The notes beneath the pieces were generated by a model. The model did not search any database and had not been told where the DNA came from. It worked only from the letters and a program-made list of their open reading frames with translations. 37,041 nucleotides of DNA. It comes from Pirellula staleyi DSM 6068. Its GTDB lineage: Bacteria > Planctomycetota > Planctomycetia > Pirellulales > Pirellulaceae. A program made the translations under genes and the position numbers. The first letter of the stretch is position 1. Every line of letters starts with the position of its first letter. Below are positions 1 to 8,089 of the stretch, one piece after another. The DNA lies in NCBI GenBank assembly GCA_945875845.1, contig CAMCMB010000073.1, forward strand, positions 1 through 37,041. Reading direction: 5' to 3'.

Positions 1-430
1 GTTTCGTTTCGCCGTGCGCTGTCATTAAACCACAGTCGTCGCGTAAACCCAAATGATTTTCCGAGCTTATGCCTAAGAAAATCCCGGGGTTTGGGGCTGG
101 CCCCAAGTAAACGGCGCCGACAAATTAGCGACAACAAGGAAATCAAAAAACTCACAAGTTTTTGATTCGGTACTTGCCAAAATTATCACCGTCGCTCAAC
201 TGTTTCTGAAGCATGTACAAACTTGACTTCAGATAAACGATTGGGACAATCGTTCTACAATAGTTGTCCCAGGGCGGCGCTTCACTCAGCCCTGGGCTGC
301 AATATTTAAGCCCTTTGGGCTATCAGTCCTTTCGCCCCGCGGCAGCAATAAGGGGACGCGACCAGCAATAAGGGCGGCTGCAATAAGGGGACACAGGAAA
401 GTACCGGGATAAACCGGATTGGAGTTGGGA
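1..430. other. Non-coding left end with repeat and mobile-element debris
   Basis: No convincing gene is visible. The stretch holds one copy of a dispersed repeat (267-345, listed separately). From about 346 to 400 there are three near-copies of the phrase GCAATAAGGG(GAC), followed by GGGACACAGGAAAGTAC, the kind of short direct repeats often seen at the edge of planctomycete transposable elements. It leads directly into a small ORF that itself looks like mobile-element debris. No transposase or reverse transcriptase is present. Confidence 0.45.
267..345. repeat. Dispersed repeat, CCCAGGGCGGCGCTTC family, copy 1
   Basis: The block reads CCCAGGGCGGCGCTTC, a short spacer, then GCCCTGGGCTG, and further on TTTCGCCCCG. 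CCCAGGGC and GCCCTGGG form an inverted repeat. The same ordered blocks recur at 29042-29128 after the TIR-NACHT gene, where the last block is CCCCATTCGGGGCGAAAG. Two intergenic copies about 29 kb apart show that it is a dispersed element. Its function is unknown; the palindrome could fold as an RNA hairpin. Confidence 0.6.
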
Positions 431-748
431 ATGAAAGAGTCCACCAAAGAAGATTTAGCAAATCACTTTGGCCTCGAGTTATACGCCGAGGGCGGTAACG
501 TCATGGGTGTAGCCACAACAGAGGGTTTACGCAGGCAAGCTATTGAGCTCCGTTCCTCACCCGTACCGAGTGCCGACACTGTCGGTGTTGCGGGTGAGGC
601 TCCTGCCGAACCATTGCGTCGTAAGCTCGGCAGGAGCCTCGCCCTCCCATTGGTTTCCGATGGTTCGACATGGGAAAGATGTTTAGAGGGGTGGCCTCGC
701 CCTCCCAATTGGAAACGCGACGACCTCTGTCTCTCGGTCGATCGTTAG
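431..748 (+). pseudogene. Small mobile-element-associated ORF remnant
   Basis: An open frame of about 105 codons. The first 50 residues (beginning MKESTKEDLANHFG, with GGNVMGVATTEG and SSPVPSADTV further on) resemble the short, often annotated peptide found just upstream of group II intron reverse transcriptases or transposases, whose typical pattern is MKES..G.A.H.GPESC...G.AL...S.E....DAD.V. The second half is only the translation of a palindromic intergenic repeat (591-706), so the frame is not a natural protein. No reverse transcriptase or transposase follows; the next gene, speD, is on the other strand and the frames meet at 745-748. Best read as debris of an old insertion. The family assignment is from memory and weak. 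Confidence 0.3.
591..706. repeat. Palindromic GGCAGGAGCCTC repeat, long form, copy 1
   Basis: GTGAGGCTCCTGCCGAAC, a short spacer, then GCTCGGCAGGAGCCTCGCC form a large inverted repeat (591-649). It is followed by a non-palindromic extension (650-706) containing TTTCCGATGGTTCGACATGG and TTTAGAGGGGTG. The whole palindrome-plus-extension unit recurs at 7379-7502. It lies just beyond the 3' end of speD (minus strand), where the RNA hairpin could act as a terminator. Confidence 0.8.
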
Positions 749-1107
749 GCCGTTGCGTGGATCCCACGGGGCTCCATTCGGGTACGAACCTCAGCAGCGC
801 CGACTTTCTTTGAGATGAAATCGATGGCGGTTTGGGCGTCAATCTTGTTGCTGCAAGAGAACAAGTCGATGCACATCGCCTTGTGTTCCGGCCAAGTATG
901 GGCGGCCAGATGACTCTCTGCAATGACGACCACACCTGAGAGTCCCCACGGAGAAAAGCGATGAAAACAGGATTGCACCACGGTCGCACCTGCCAGTTCG
1001 GCCGCCGCAACCAAGATCGATTCAAGCACCTCCGGCTCGCTTGGCAAATTTTCGCACTGCATCAAATCCACTAGCCAATGCCAACCAAGGGCCGATTGGA
1101 GTGTCAT
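745..1107 (-). CDS. speD: S-adenosylmethionine decarboxylase proenzyme
   Basis: Decarboxylates S-adenosylmethionine to supply aminopropyl groups for spermidine synthesis. The 120-residue length matches the short bacterial/archaeal class of this pyruvoyl enzyme. The diagnostic segment GLSGVVVIAESHLAAHTWPE spans residues 55-74. By analogy with characterised short SpeD proteins, cleavage between Glu64 and Ser65 would turn Ser65 into the pyruvoyl cofactor; His70 and Cys85 match the processing and proton-donor positions. The start is an ATG four bases after the stop of the upstream antiporter gene on the same strand, so the two are probably co-transcribed and translationally coupled. No spermidine synthase is in the window. 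A palindromic repeat lies beyond the 3' end. The identification is firm. Confidence 0.93.
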   Translation of the reverse strand: MTLQSALGWHWLVDLMQCENLPSEPEVLESILVAAAELAGATVVQSCFHRFSPWGLSGVVVIAESHLAAHTWPEHKAMCIDLFSCSNKIDAQTAIDFISKKVGAAEVRTRMEPRGIHATA

Positions 1108-1111
1108 GGCT

Positions 1112-2371
1112 CTACCCGAAGCTTTCTAGGTTTTTCGTGTTGCGTTTCACAAGTAAAAAAAGTGGGCTGGCGGCAAACGTTGTCACAATGGCCATCACCA
1201 CCAAGATTGAAAACAACTTGGTATCGATGATGCCTTTTTCTTTGCCAATATTGAGCATGATGAGCTCCATTAACCCGCGTGCATTCATCAGTGCACCAAT
1301 AGCGAGGGCAGTAGCGTTCGACTCGCCCGCCCATCTGGCGGCACCCCAACACGCAACCCCCTTGCCAACCGTCGATATCAGTAAAACGATGAGCGTGATC
1401 GTCAATGCAGAAACGCCCGTTAAAAGGTCGAGTCGAGTATTGAGCCCTGAAAAGGTAAAGAACAACGGCAACAATAAGCATACCGTCAGTGGTTCCACTC
1501 GCGCCCGAACCTTTTCGCTAGTCGCTCCCCTCGGCATTGCGCAACCAAGAATGAAAGCGCCGAAGACCGCATATACGCCAATTTTGTCGGTGATGAATGA
1601 GCTTAGCATGACGAGGGCCAGAATCGACACCAGCACCGAGTCAGGCAACGGACTCGAAGCTTTCTCGTTGCCCAGCCATCGTTTGTCCAGCCATGCAAAC
1701 ACTGGACGAGCCAATCCAATGGTCACCGCCGCGAAAATGGCACCGCCACCGATCGCGAACAACGCCGCTTGCCAGGACTGATCCGTACTCGAAATAACGA
1801 TTGCTAATAGACACCAGGCGGCAACGTCATCGAGGGCACCGGCTGCTAATGCAAGCGTTCCGAGTGTCGTTCCAGCCAAACCATTCTCAACGATGATTCG
1901 CGCAAGCATCGGAAAAGCAGTGATACAAAGGGCTGCACCTAAAAACAACGACGCTTCAAACCATTTCACCTTCTCTGGAAAATATCCGCCTTGCGCATGT
2001 AGCCAAAGGGCCAGAGCCGCGCCTAGCACAAAAGGGGTGATCATGCCCGCAGCCGAGACCGCCAGGGCCGTCGAAGCTCGCGAACGAAATTGCTCAACTT
2101 TGAATTCGATGCCGACCAGGAACATATAGAGCGAAAGCCCGACTTGGCTGACCGCAAAGAGAATAGGGATAGACTCCTTCGGAAAGAGTCGACCATGCCA
2201 TTCTGGAGCGAGCAAGCCAAACAACGACGGGCCCAGCAAAACGCCAGCAATCATTTCGCCAACCACCTGAGGCTGGCCAAGAAACTTCACTGCCCAGCCG
2301 ACGACTCGGCAAGCCAGTAGGATCACAAAAAGTTGGAGAAAGAACAAAACGGAAAGGTCAAAAGTCTTCAT
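1112..2371 (-). CDS. Cation:proton antiporter, CPA2 family
   Basis: A 419-residue polytopic inner-membrane protein, predicted to exchange Na+ or K+ for protons. Hydrophobic helices cover most of its length. Family marks include the N-terminal QPQVVGEMIAGVLLGPS segment (residues about 33-49), the LDDVAAWCLLAI helix in mid-protein, and the late NARGLMELI segment, all typical of CPA2 (KefB/NapA-like) exchangers. The usual cytoplasmic regulatory TrkA-N domain is missing, so this is a membrane-domain-only form. The ion cannot be read from sequence. The ATG start places the first helix right at the N-terminus; no strong Shine-Dalgarno is visible. It is the first gene of a pair with speD (4-bp gap). 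Polyamine synthesis and ion homeostasis may be linked here, but that is inference. Confidence 0.88.
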   Translation of the reverse strand: MKTFDLSVLFFLQLFVILLACRVVGWAVKFLGQPQVVGEMIAGVLLGPSLFGLLAPEWHGRLFPKESIPILFAVSQVGLSLYMFLVGIEFKVEQFRSRASTALAVSAAGMITPFVLGAALALWLHAQGGYFPEKVKWFEASLFLGAALCITAFPMLARIIVENGLAGTTLGTLALAAGALDDVAAWCLLAIVISSTDQSWQAALFAIGGGAIFAAVTIGLARPVFAWLDKRWLGNEKASSPLPDSVLVSILALVMLSSFITDKIGVYAVFGAFILGCAMPRGATSEKVRARVEPLTVCLLLPLFFTFSGLNTRLDLLTGVSALTITLIVLLISTVGKGVACWGAARWAGESNATALAIGALMNARGLMELIMLNIGKEKGIIDTKLFSILVVMAIVTTFAASPLFLLVKRNTKNLESFG

Positions 2372-2882
2372 GGAACCAGCTTAACTTGTAAGCAACCGAG
2401 TGCAAGTACGACTAAGTTTCTCGGCATTCTTCGGCGAGTATCCTCTCGACAGACGTTGGTAATGGCGACATGCCCTTCCTCAAACCGTTCTTAGACATTC
2501 CGCCCACAAGCAGAGTGCCGCTTGCCCAAAAAAACAACAGGTGAATTAGTGGATGCTATTCCCTCTGTAATTGCGCAGCTCGGTCTAATCCTGACCGCCG
2601 CCGCCGGATCGGCGGTCGAATGGATTGTTGACGTTCCGATTGGATGCTAAGCAAATAGGCAGTGCAAGAAAAGCCAAAATTGCTCATGGTCGTGAGGATC
2701 ACCCATGGGCTGAATCTAATGTGGCTGTGCAATGCATTGCAATCTTCATTTGGGTTGGGCTCGTTTTGGCATGAATCAAGCTATAGAGCATTCTCTAGTA
2801 TTTCGGTGAAAACACTTCTCGATTGCACGAACGAAATGTTACACCAGAGCGATTCCGCTTGAACCATTGCAGGAGCATTCCA
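2372..2882. other. Intergenic region, no gene supported
   Basis: About 510 bases between the divergent antiporter gene and the small membrane protein. It must contain the promoters of both. Short open frames exist (for example 2662-2862 plus), but they have no ribosome binding site, no recognisable protein pattern, and the frame runs into the next gene's leader. No RNA gene or strong hairpin was recognised. Confidence 0.5.
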
Positions 2883-3341
2883 ATGAACGTACTTAACATC
2901 CCACTCCCTCAACAATGCGAATTAGGACAACTCCAGGGAGCTAGAGAGATAATGCGTGACATGAAACGAGCCGTTCTCGCAGAATTGGCTCGTTGGCAAT
3001 CCGTAAGGGTTTCGATATTCATCTATCTGCTGATCGTAGCAAGCGTTGCCGTCTACGACTTTGTATTGACAATCAAGTACTCCTCCATGTTGCAGTTCAT
3101 GGAGGAAAACCCAGTCGGACGGTGGCTGATGGGTCTCGACAAACTGAGTCGCGACTTTGGTGAAACGCCAGATTTGACGTTGTTCCTCACGTTAAAAACG
3201 ATCGGGACACTGACGGTGCTTGCAACGATGTATTTGCTGTTCCGGTGGCGTTCCAGGATCGGGCACCCTGTTGCGTTGGGGGTGTCAAGTTACCAGATTT
3301 ATTTGGCAGGCTATTTAACGTTTGCACTGCCGATGGAGTAG
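2883..3341 (+). CDS. Small two-helix membrane protein of unknown function
   Basis: A 152-residue protein starting at an ATG with AGGAG seven bases upstream (2871-2875); this decides the start over an in-frame upstream ATG at 2823 that lacks such a site. The first 40 residues are polar. A hydrophobic helix follows at about 41-60 (SIFIYLLIVASVAVYDFVL). The stretch MEENPVGRWLMG is a recognisable short feature of small planctomycete membrane proteins that I cannot tie to a function. A second hydrophobic segment is at about 99-115, and a Tyr/Leu-rich segment near the C-terminus may be a third helix. It stands alone, with a MITE-like element downstream. Confidence 0.7.
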   Translation: MNVLNIPLPQQCELGQLQGAREIMRDMKRAVLAELARWQSVRVSIFIYLLIVASVAVYDFVLTIKYSSMLQFMEENPVGRWLMGLDKLSRDFGETPDLTLFLTLKTIGTLTVLATMYLLFRWRSRIGHPVALGVSSYQIYLAGYLTFALPME

Positions 3342-3398
3342 CACCACCGCTGGATTCGATCGTTTGAACGCACATCCTCAAGGGCACCCAACGCTAGC

Positions 3399-3512
3399 AG
3401 CCTGTTGATTTAGTGAAGTCGTCTTGGGTAAGGGCGGTAAGATGGACTTCCAAGTCCGTCAATGGAAAATTCGACGGACTAGGAAGTCCGTCGTACCATT
3501 AAATCAACAGCC
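3399..3512. mobile_element. MITE-like 114-bp element, copy 1
   Basis: The element is bounded by imperfect terminal inverted repeats (CCTGTTGATTTAGT on the left, the complement of ATTAAATCAACAGCC on the right) and flanked by a direct repeat CGCTAGC (3392-3398 and 3513-3519). Inside are the facing palindromic arms GGACTTCCAAGTCC and GGACTAGGAAGTCC. A copy of identical length sits at 11236-11349 with different flanks. It has no coding capacity, which is typical of a miniature element mobilised in trans. Confidence 0.75.
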
Positions 3513-3630
3513 CGCTAGCCCCACTTCCGCTATAGACCGAAGAGCGCAACAATCTGGTTCAACTCTTGAACCGGGTCCATTATGCTAACGCCCGAGCTAT
3601 GGCAATGTCCGAGCGGGAAAAGGGTCACGG

Positions 3631-4743
3631 ATGGGTTTTCAAAAATCGAACGAAAAGAAACGGAACCAACGGATCATGAGAATTGCGGGAATTAACTTTG
3701 ATCATTTTCACATGGGCGATTTGCTGCGATACGCCTTCGATCATCCAACTGCGGAAATCGTCGGCATCAGCGACGAGCAACCGGAGCGAATGCAATCGGC
3801 TGCCTCGCTTTTTCGGATCCCTCAAAACCGAGTTTACACAGACTACCGCCAATGTTTGCAAGAGACAAAACCGGACATTGTCATTCTGTGTCCAGCAACT
3901 GCCAAGCACGCCGAATGGGTCGAAAAAGTGGCTCCGTACAACGTTCACATTCTGGTCGAAAAGCCGTTTGCGGCAACGTTGGCCGAATCGGATCGAATGA
4001 TCGCGGCCATTCAAGCCACCGGAAAAACGCTTGTCATCAATTGGCCGCTCGTATGGGTTCCCTCGCATCGAACGGCAAAGCGAGTGATTGACGAAGGCCA
4101 TATCGGGCGAGTGATCGAAGTCAAGCATTATGGCGGTAATCGCGGGCCGCTCTATCACCTCGCGGACAAGGTTGAAGTCACCGAAGCCGAAGTCCAAGCG
4201 AAAAAAGCGCACAGTTGGTTTTACAAAAAATCACATGGAGGCGGTTCGTTGATGGATTACATGGGCTACGGTTCGACGCTTGGGACATGGTATCTCAACG
4301 GCAGGGCACCCATCGAGGTCACGACAGTTGTCAACGAAACACCCGGCATCGAAGTGGACGAACATAGCATCACCATTGCGCGATACGATGTTGGCTTGTC
4401 CAAGATTGAAACGCGTTGGGGAACGTTTACCGATCCCTGGGTGACTCAGACACAACCGAAATGCGGATTTGAAATCATCGGTACCGATGGAACGATCAGC
4501 AGCTACGACTACGCAAAAACGATTTCGCTTCAAACACGCTCGCGACCTGAAGCGCACGCAATTCCGGTCGATGAACTGCATTCGCCGTATCAGAATCCTG
4601 TGCAGTATTTGATCCATTGTTTGGAAACGGGGGAAAAGATCACAGGCCCCTTGTCCTTGGAAATCAGTCGCATAGGACAACAGATTGTGGATACCGCTGT
4701 GGTGAGCGCTCGAGAGAAACGAACTGTCCAGCTCATTCCGTAG
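3631..4743 (+). CDS. Gfo/Idh/MocA family NAD(P)-dependent oxidoreductase
   Basis: A 370-residue putative sugar or inositol dehydrogenase. The N-terminal Rossmann domain begins at MRIAGINFDHFHMGDLL; the glycine-rich loop is less canonical than usual. VILCPATAKHAEWV and ILVEKPFAATLAESD (about residues 89-122) match the family's EKP motif, whose Lys is the usual catalytic residue. The C-terminal substrate domain includes GGGSLMDYMGYG at about 205-216, where the family has GGG.L.D.G.H; the His is replaced, so activity on a sugar is uncertain. The ATG at 3631 has AAAAGGG seven bases upstream; an alternative ATG at 3676 would put the Rossmann strand at the very N-terminus. It converges on the GH57 gene with a palindromic repeat between them. 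Confidence 0.85.
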   Translation: MGFQKSNEKKRNQRIMRIAGINFDHFHMGDLLRYAFDHPTAEIVGISDEQPERMQSAASLFRIPQNRVYTDYRQCLQETKPDIVILCPATAKHAEWVEKVAPYNVHILVEKPFAATLAESDRMIAAIQATGKTLVINWPLVWVPSHRTAKRVIDEGHIGRVIEVKHYGGNRGPLYHLADKVEVTEAEVQAKKAHSWFYKKSHGGGSLMDYMGYGSTLGTWYLNGRAPIEVTTVVNETPGIEVDEHSITIARYDVGLSKIETRWGTFTDPWVTQTQPKCGFEIIGTDGTISSYDYAKTISLQTRSRPEAHAIPVDELHSPYQNPVQYLIHCLETGEKITGPLSLEISRIGQQIVDTAVVSAREKRTVQLIP

Positions 4744-4806
4744 AAGGCCGTTTCCATGCCACGCCTGTCAAGAATCTTGGCAATGTGCCATGGATCGAAG
4801 CGCAAC

Positions 4807-4895
4807 GGGAGGGCGAGGCTCCTGCCGAGCTAATGACGCAATGGTTCGGCAGGAGCCTCACCCTCCCGAGCAATGGTTCGGCAGGAGCCTCACCC
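4807..4895. repeat. Palindromic GGCAGGAGCCTC repeat, copy 2 plus half copy
   Basis: GGGAGGGCGAGGCTCCTGCC and GGCAGGAGCCTCACCCTCCC form a long inverted repeat (4807-4867), followed immediately by a second right arm (AATGGTTCGGCAGGAGCCTC, to 4895). It lies exactly between two convergent genes, a place where a bidirectional terminator would be expected. Same family as 591-706, 7316-7502 and 9451-9507. Confidence 0.8.
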
Positions 4896-4913
4896 AGTTG
4901 TCCGGATCTGATC

Positions 4914-7091
4914 TCACTTTTCCAAGGAATGAGCAAGCAGCAACTTCGAGGAACTCGAATTCGGTTCGTGTTCGCATGTAACGATGAGTTCCATGGAGAC
5001 CGACCACCTGCCTTCGGAGTCTCCTTGCACACGCCAATGAGGCATTACGCATACGGATTGATGCACCAACTCAAAGCCACCCTCGCTTTGGCTCACTGTT
5101 TCGATTGGGAAACCCCACAGTCCCGTCGGTCGGTTGGATGTCCACTGAACATTGACTCCAAGCCATTGATCGATCAACCCGAGATAGTCTGCCGATTCGA
5201 CATTGAGAAAGGTCCCTAGATGGCCCATTCGCTCACGTTGCGAATTGTAAAAGAACCGATCCTCGGCATGCGATGGCATGCCTGCGAAATTGAACTCGAC
5301 ACCGAACTCAAATGGACGGCCAGGAGGCAAGCCCTCAATCAAGTAGGTCACTTCTAAAGCGTGACTGCCGGCGTATAGCGTCACTCCCTTGGTGATGGTA
5401 AGCGGAACACCCCACGCATTACCGTGACGGCATAGTTGGACCTGGATTTTGCCGGCGGCTCGCCGGAGCTTCGCGTCGTAGGGCAACGAGGCAAAATCAC
5501 CGCGCTCTACGGCTGTACCGCGTTGCACTTCTTCCGCGGAAATGTTTGGATCGAAGAAATGATCGACAAGCGACTTCCGAGGAAACAAATCATATTGCAA
5601 TCGCTTCTCAAGACCTTGTTGTTTGAATACAACCCGATCGTGAATGCTGGCCATTTCTCCTGTCGATTGACTTTCCCCGGCTCTCACTTTGGCATGATAG
5701 GGTTCCGGACGCCGCTGAAGCGTCGCGAGCAAATTGTGCTCGATGCCGCGAACGTCCAGTTCATACAAAATGCCACCTTTGGCAGGTGAAAAGTATCCGA
5801 TCAATTGATCGTTTGCCAATCGAATTTCCGGGTACAGATCCTTGTTGAAGTCTTCCGTGGTGACATCGACCCACTCGCCGTGTCGACCATTCGCCCGTTC
5901 AATCAGGTTGTCCGCTGCAATCAATTCGCGATAGTTCGCATTGCGCAAATGGGGCAAATAGATACCGCCGAATGCACCATGCCAATAAGGACAGTTGCAT
6001 TGAGCGCGATAGAGATGATCTTCGGCTTGTGGCAGCAACGATTTATCTCCGCTACCGCGTCGAGCGAACTCCAAACGGCGGCTCACCTCCAGCATGCGAC
6101 AGTACATTTCGTTGGCTTCCGAATACTTGATCCGAAAGTTCCTCCAGAATCCACCTCTCACGAACTGTTTGATCTTTGGCCAACGCTCGTCATTCTCGAA
6201 ATCATGAACGACAGACTCATAGCTCGCCTGACGCTCGACCGGCAAAGCCCATTCGGTCATTTCACGATAGGAGCAATCAGGCAGATATACGGAGCCAGAT
6301 GGAGGGGTTTCGGTGATGACTTCGGCAGGGGTCGACGTGCTCAGCCAATCGCGATTTTCCGTGAGGAGAGTAAAAAACTGACTTAGCCAACCTCGTTCGT
6401 AGACATGTTCTTTGGTGTTGGGCCACGTGCCAAATTTTTCGCCATCATCGCCAAAGAGGAGCACTGAACCCGGGGCTCGGTCCGCGACTTGCCTGCAATA
6501 TGCAATCGTTTCGGCGGCTGGCGCAAACGGAAGCAAGTATCGAAGTTTTTCACTGCCTGGAAAGACACGAAGGACATGCCCATCATCTTCGGTTAGAAAG
6601 TAGTTGGTTAGTTGTGCGTCGGTCCATCCCGCAGATCGAAAATGAAAGTCGTCGAGGATCGTGTACTGCATGCCAGCTGGAACAATATCGCGAGTCAGCT
6701 GACTTTCCCAAACACGCTCCGGCATCCACATGCCCGTGACGGCCGTATCAAAGCGAGTTTGAAGCCAACGCGTGTACTTGCTGATTTGTCCGATGCGATC
6801 ACGACTTGGTATCATCGTCAAAATCGGCTCGTAAAACGGACCACCCACGATTTCGATGCGTTCCGCGGCCACCAAGGCTCCCACTCGATCCAAGTACTCG
6901 GGATGTTGGTCCGCCAACCACAACATCAATGGCCCAGAAGTATGCAGTGCCAACTTCAAATGTTCGTATGGCTCGAATACCTCTAGAAAGGGAAGATAAC
7001 TGTCTTGATATGCCTGCTCGATGACTCCGTCGAAGTTTCCCACGGGTTGATGGTTGTGCAATACAATGCAAAGTCGAAGCGTATTTTTCAT
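4914..7091 (-). CDS. Glycoside hydrolase family 57 (alpha-amylase / 4-alpha-glucanotransferase)
   Basis: A 725-residue enzyme predicted to cleave or transfer alpha-1,4-glucan chains. It has the GH57 motifs in order: HNHQP (residues 12-16), IEIVGGPFYEP (79-89), WMPERVWE (122-129) with Glu125 in the nucleophile position, and GDDGEKFG (214-221) with the candidate acid/base Asp. The C-terminal half fits the DUF1925/DUF1926 beta-sandwich domains that accompany the Thermococcus litoralis glucanotransferase type, which is slightly shorter. No signal peptide is seen, so it should be cytoplasmic and act on glycogen or maltodextrins. The ATG at 7091 was chosen because the HQP motif then starts at the usual distance; ATGs at 7100 and 7106 are possible. 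The open frame extends to 7259, but that part is Arg/Gln-rich and does not look like the family. Confidence 0.9.
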   Translation of the reverse strand: MKNTLRLCIVLHNHQPVGNFDGVIEQAYQDSYLPFLEVFEPYEHLKLALHTSGPLMLWLADQHPEYLDRVGALVAAERIEIVGGPFYEPILTMIPSRDRIGQISKYTRWLQTRFDTAVTGMWMPERVWESQLTRDIVPAGMQYTILDDFHFRSAGWTDAQLTNYFLTEDDGHVLRVFPGSEKLRYLLPFAPAAETIAYCRQVADRAPGSVLLFGDDGEKFGTWPNTKEHVYERGWLSQFFTLLTENRDWLSTSTPAEVITETPPSGSVYLPDCSYREMTEWALPVERQASYESVVHDFENDERWPKIKQFVRGGFWRNFRIKYSEANEMYCRMLEVSRRLEFARRGSGDKSLLPQAEDHLYRAQCNCPYWHGAFGGIYLPHLRNANYRELIAADNLIERANGRHGEWVDVTTEDFNKDLYPEIRLANDQLIGYFSPAKGGILYELDVRGIEHNLLATLQRRPEPYHAKVRAGESQSTGEMASIHDRVVFKQQGLEKRLQYDLFPRKSLVDHFFDPNISAEEVQRGTAVERGDFASLPYDAKLRRAAGKIQVQLCRHGNAWGVPLTITKGVTLYAGSHALEVTYLIEGLPPGRPFEFGVEFNFAGMPSHAEDRFFYNSQRERMGHLGTFLNVESADYLGLIDQWLGVNVQWTSNRPTGLWGFPIETVSQSEGGFELVHQSVCVMPHWRVQGDSEGRWSVSMELIVTCEHEPNSSSSKLLLAHSLEK

Positions 7092-7315
7092 GGGATACAT
7101 TTTCATCGGGCGCACGGACTGTCGGAATCTAAACCTAGCATGCCCGCGTTCGGGCTGACTTTGGGACCGCATTTTCTTCCTGAAAAATCGGCAAAACTGT
7201 TTCTGACCGATCAAGAACATTCGGCGAGCTGGACCAGACCGCCCAAATCCTCCACTCAAACCCTGTTGTTAAACCTCAATAATGGGCATGCGATACTGAA
7301 ACCAATCGGTTACTC

Positions 7316-7502
7316 GGGAGGGCGAGGCTCCTGCTGTAAACATGTTTTCCTCGACTTTGCCCAATCCGTTCCTTGCTTGGGAGGGTGAGGCTCCTGCCGA
7401 ACCGTGGCGTAAATAGCTCGGCAGGAGCCTCGCCCTCCCATTCGTTTCCGATGGTTCGACATGGGGGAAAGATATTTAGAGGGGTGACCTCGCTCTCCCA
7501 TT
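7316..7502. repeat. Palindromic GGCAGGAGCCTC repeat cluster (half copy plus long form)
   Basis: A left arm alone is at 7316-7337 (GGGAGGGCGAGGCTCCTGC). A full palindrome is at 7379-7440, followed by the same 3' extension as at 650-706 (TTTCCGATGGTTCGACATGG, TTTAGAGGGGTG, TCTCCCA) to 7502. The region separates the start of the GH57 gene from the 3' end of the lipoprotein gene. Nothing else is recognised in 7092-7540. Confidence 0.8.
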
Positions 7503-7540
7503 TTCCCCAATGATTTGTTAGGTCCAAAAGTGACGTCAGC

Positions 7541-7840
7541 TCACTCGGTTGAGTCGATGATCACGGAGTCTTCCTCGATGACTTGCTCGAGAATCTGCTC
7601 GCCGTTCTCATCGATTCCACTTGACGGGTCTGAGTGAAAATTACCCATAAGTTGTGGATCGCTCAGAATCGAACCAACTCGGCCATGTTTCATGTCCATT
7701 CGCGGGGTTCTTGACCCAAAGGCAACGTAGTCCTCTGTGTAGGGTGAGCAGCAAAGGCTACAACCGCTCGAGGAAAACGCGAGCATCAAAACGAGAATTT
7801 CAATGCTCAGTATTTTTTTTGGACTCATGTCGAAACTCAT
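7541..7840 (-). CDS. Small Cys-rich lipoprotein
   Basis: A 99-residue predicted lipoprotein of unknown function. A short basic start (SPKK) and hydrophobic core (ILVLMLAF) lead to SSSGC at residues 23-27, which fits a lipobox with Cys27 as the lipidated residue. It continues SLCCSPYTEDYVAFGSRTPRMDMKHGRVGS, a pattern I associate with small planctomycete lipoproteins (GCS.C..P....Y..FGG...R.D..HGRVGS). The tail is acidic (EQVIEEDSVIIDSTE). The start is uncertain: ATG 7840 or ATG 7828 both give a good signal; the open frame continues to 7900 but that part is unlike a signal peptide. It stands alone between a repeat cluster and a divergent membrane-protein gene. Confidence 0.65.
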   Translation of the reverse strand: MSFDMSPKKILSIEILVLMLAFSSSGCSLCCSPYTEDYVAFGSRTPRMDMKHGRVGSILSDPQLMGNFHSDPSSGIDENGEQILEQVIEEDSVIIDSTE

Positions 7841-8089
7841 GCTCTTTATAAAAGAACCGCACCATTCAAATGCAAGCAAAACCAACGGCAGGTTTGTCAC
7901 CTGTTCTTGCGGTTGCTAAATATGCTATCGGACGCGTTGAGCGGTGCAGTTTAGGTAGAGTTTCGGCTTTGCGAGACATTTTCCGTTCGCGTTGACAAGG
8001 GGAATGGTTCAGGTTCTAGCGATTAAACGCCGAAGAACCACTGGGCGAGGAATCGAATACCAGGGCAACTTCCAGCAGCGAGACACGAA

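Noticed and set aside
540-1025. 161-codon minus-strand frame
   Set aside because: It overlaps speD in another frame and includes translated palindromic repeat (GGRGSCRA).
1041-1781. 246-codon open frame on the plus strand
   Set aside because: It is antisense to the antiporter gene, is low in family-like patterns, and mirrors the hydrophobic codons of the true gene.
2662-2862. 66-codon plus-strand frame
   Set aside because: No ribosome binding site and no recognisable protein; it lies in the leader of the next gene.
7092-7259. N-terminal extension of the GH57 enzyme
   Set aside because: The Arg/Gln-rich translation fits no GH57 N-terminus; the family's first strand begins at the internal ATG.
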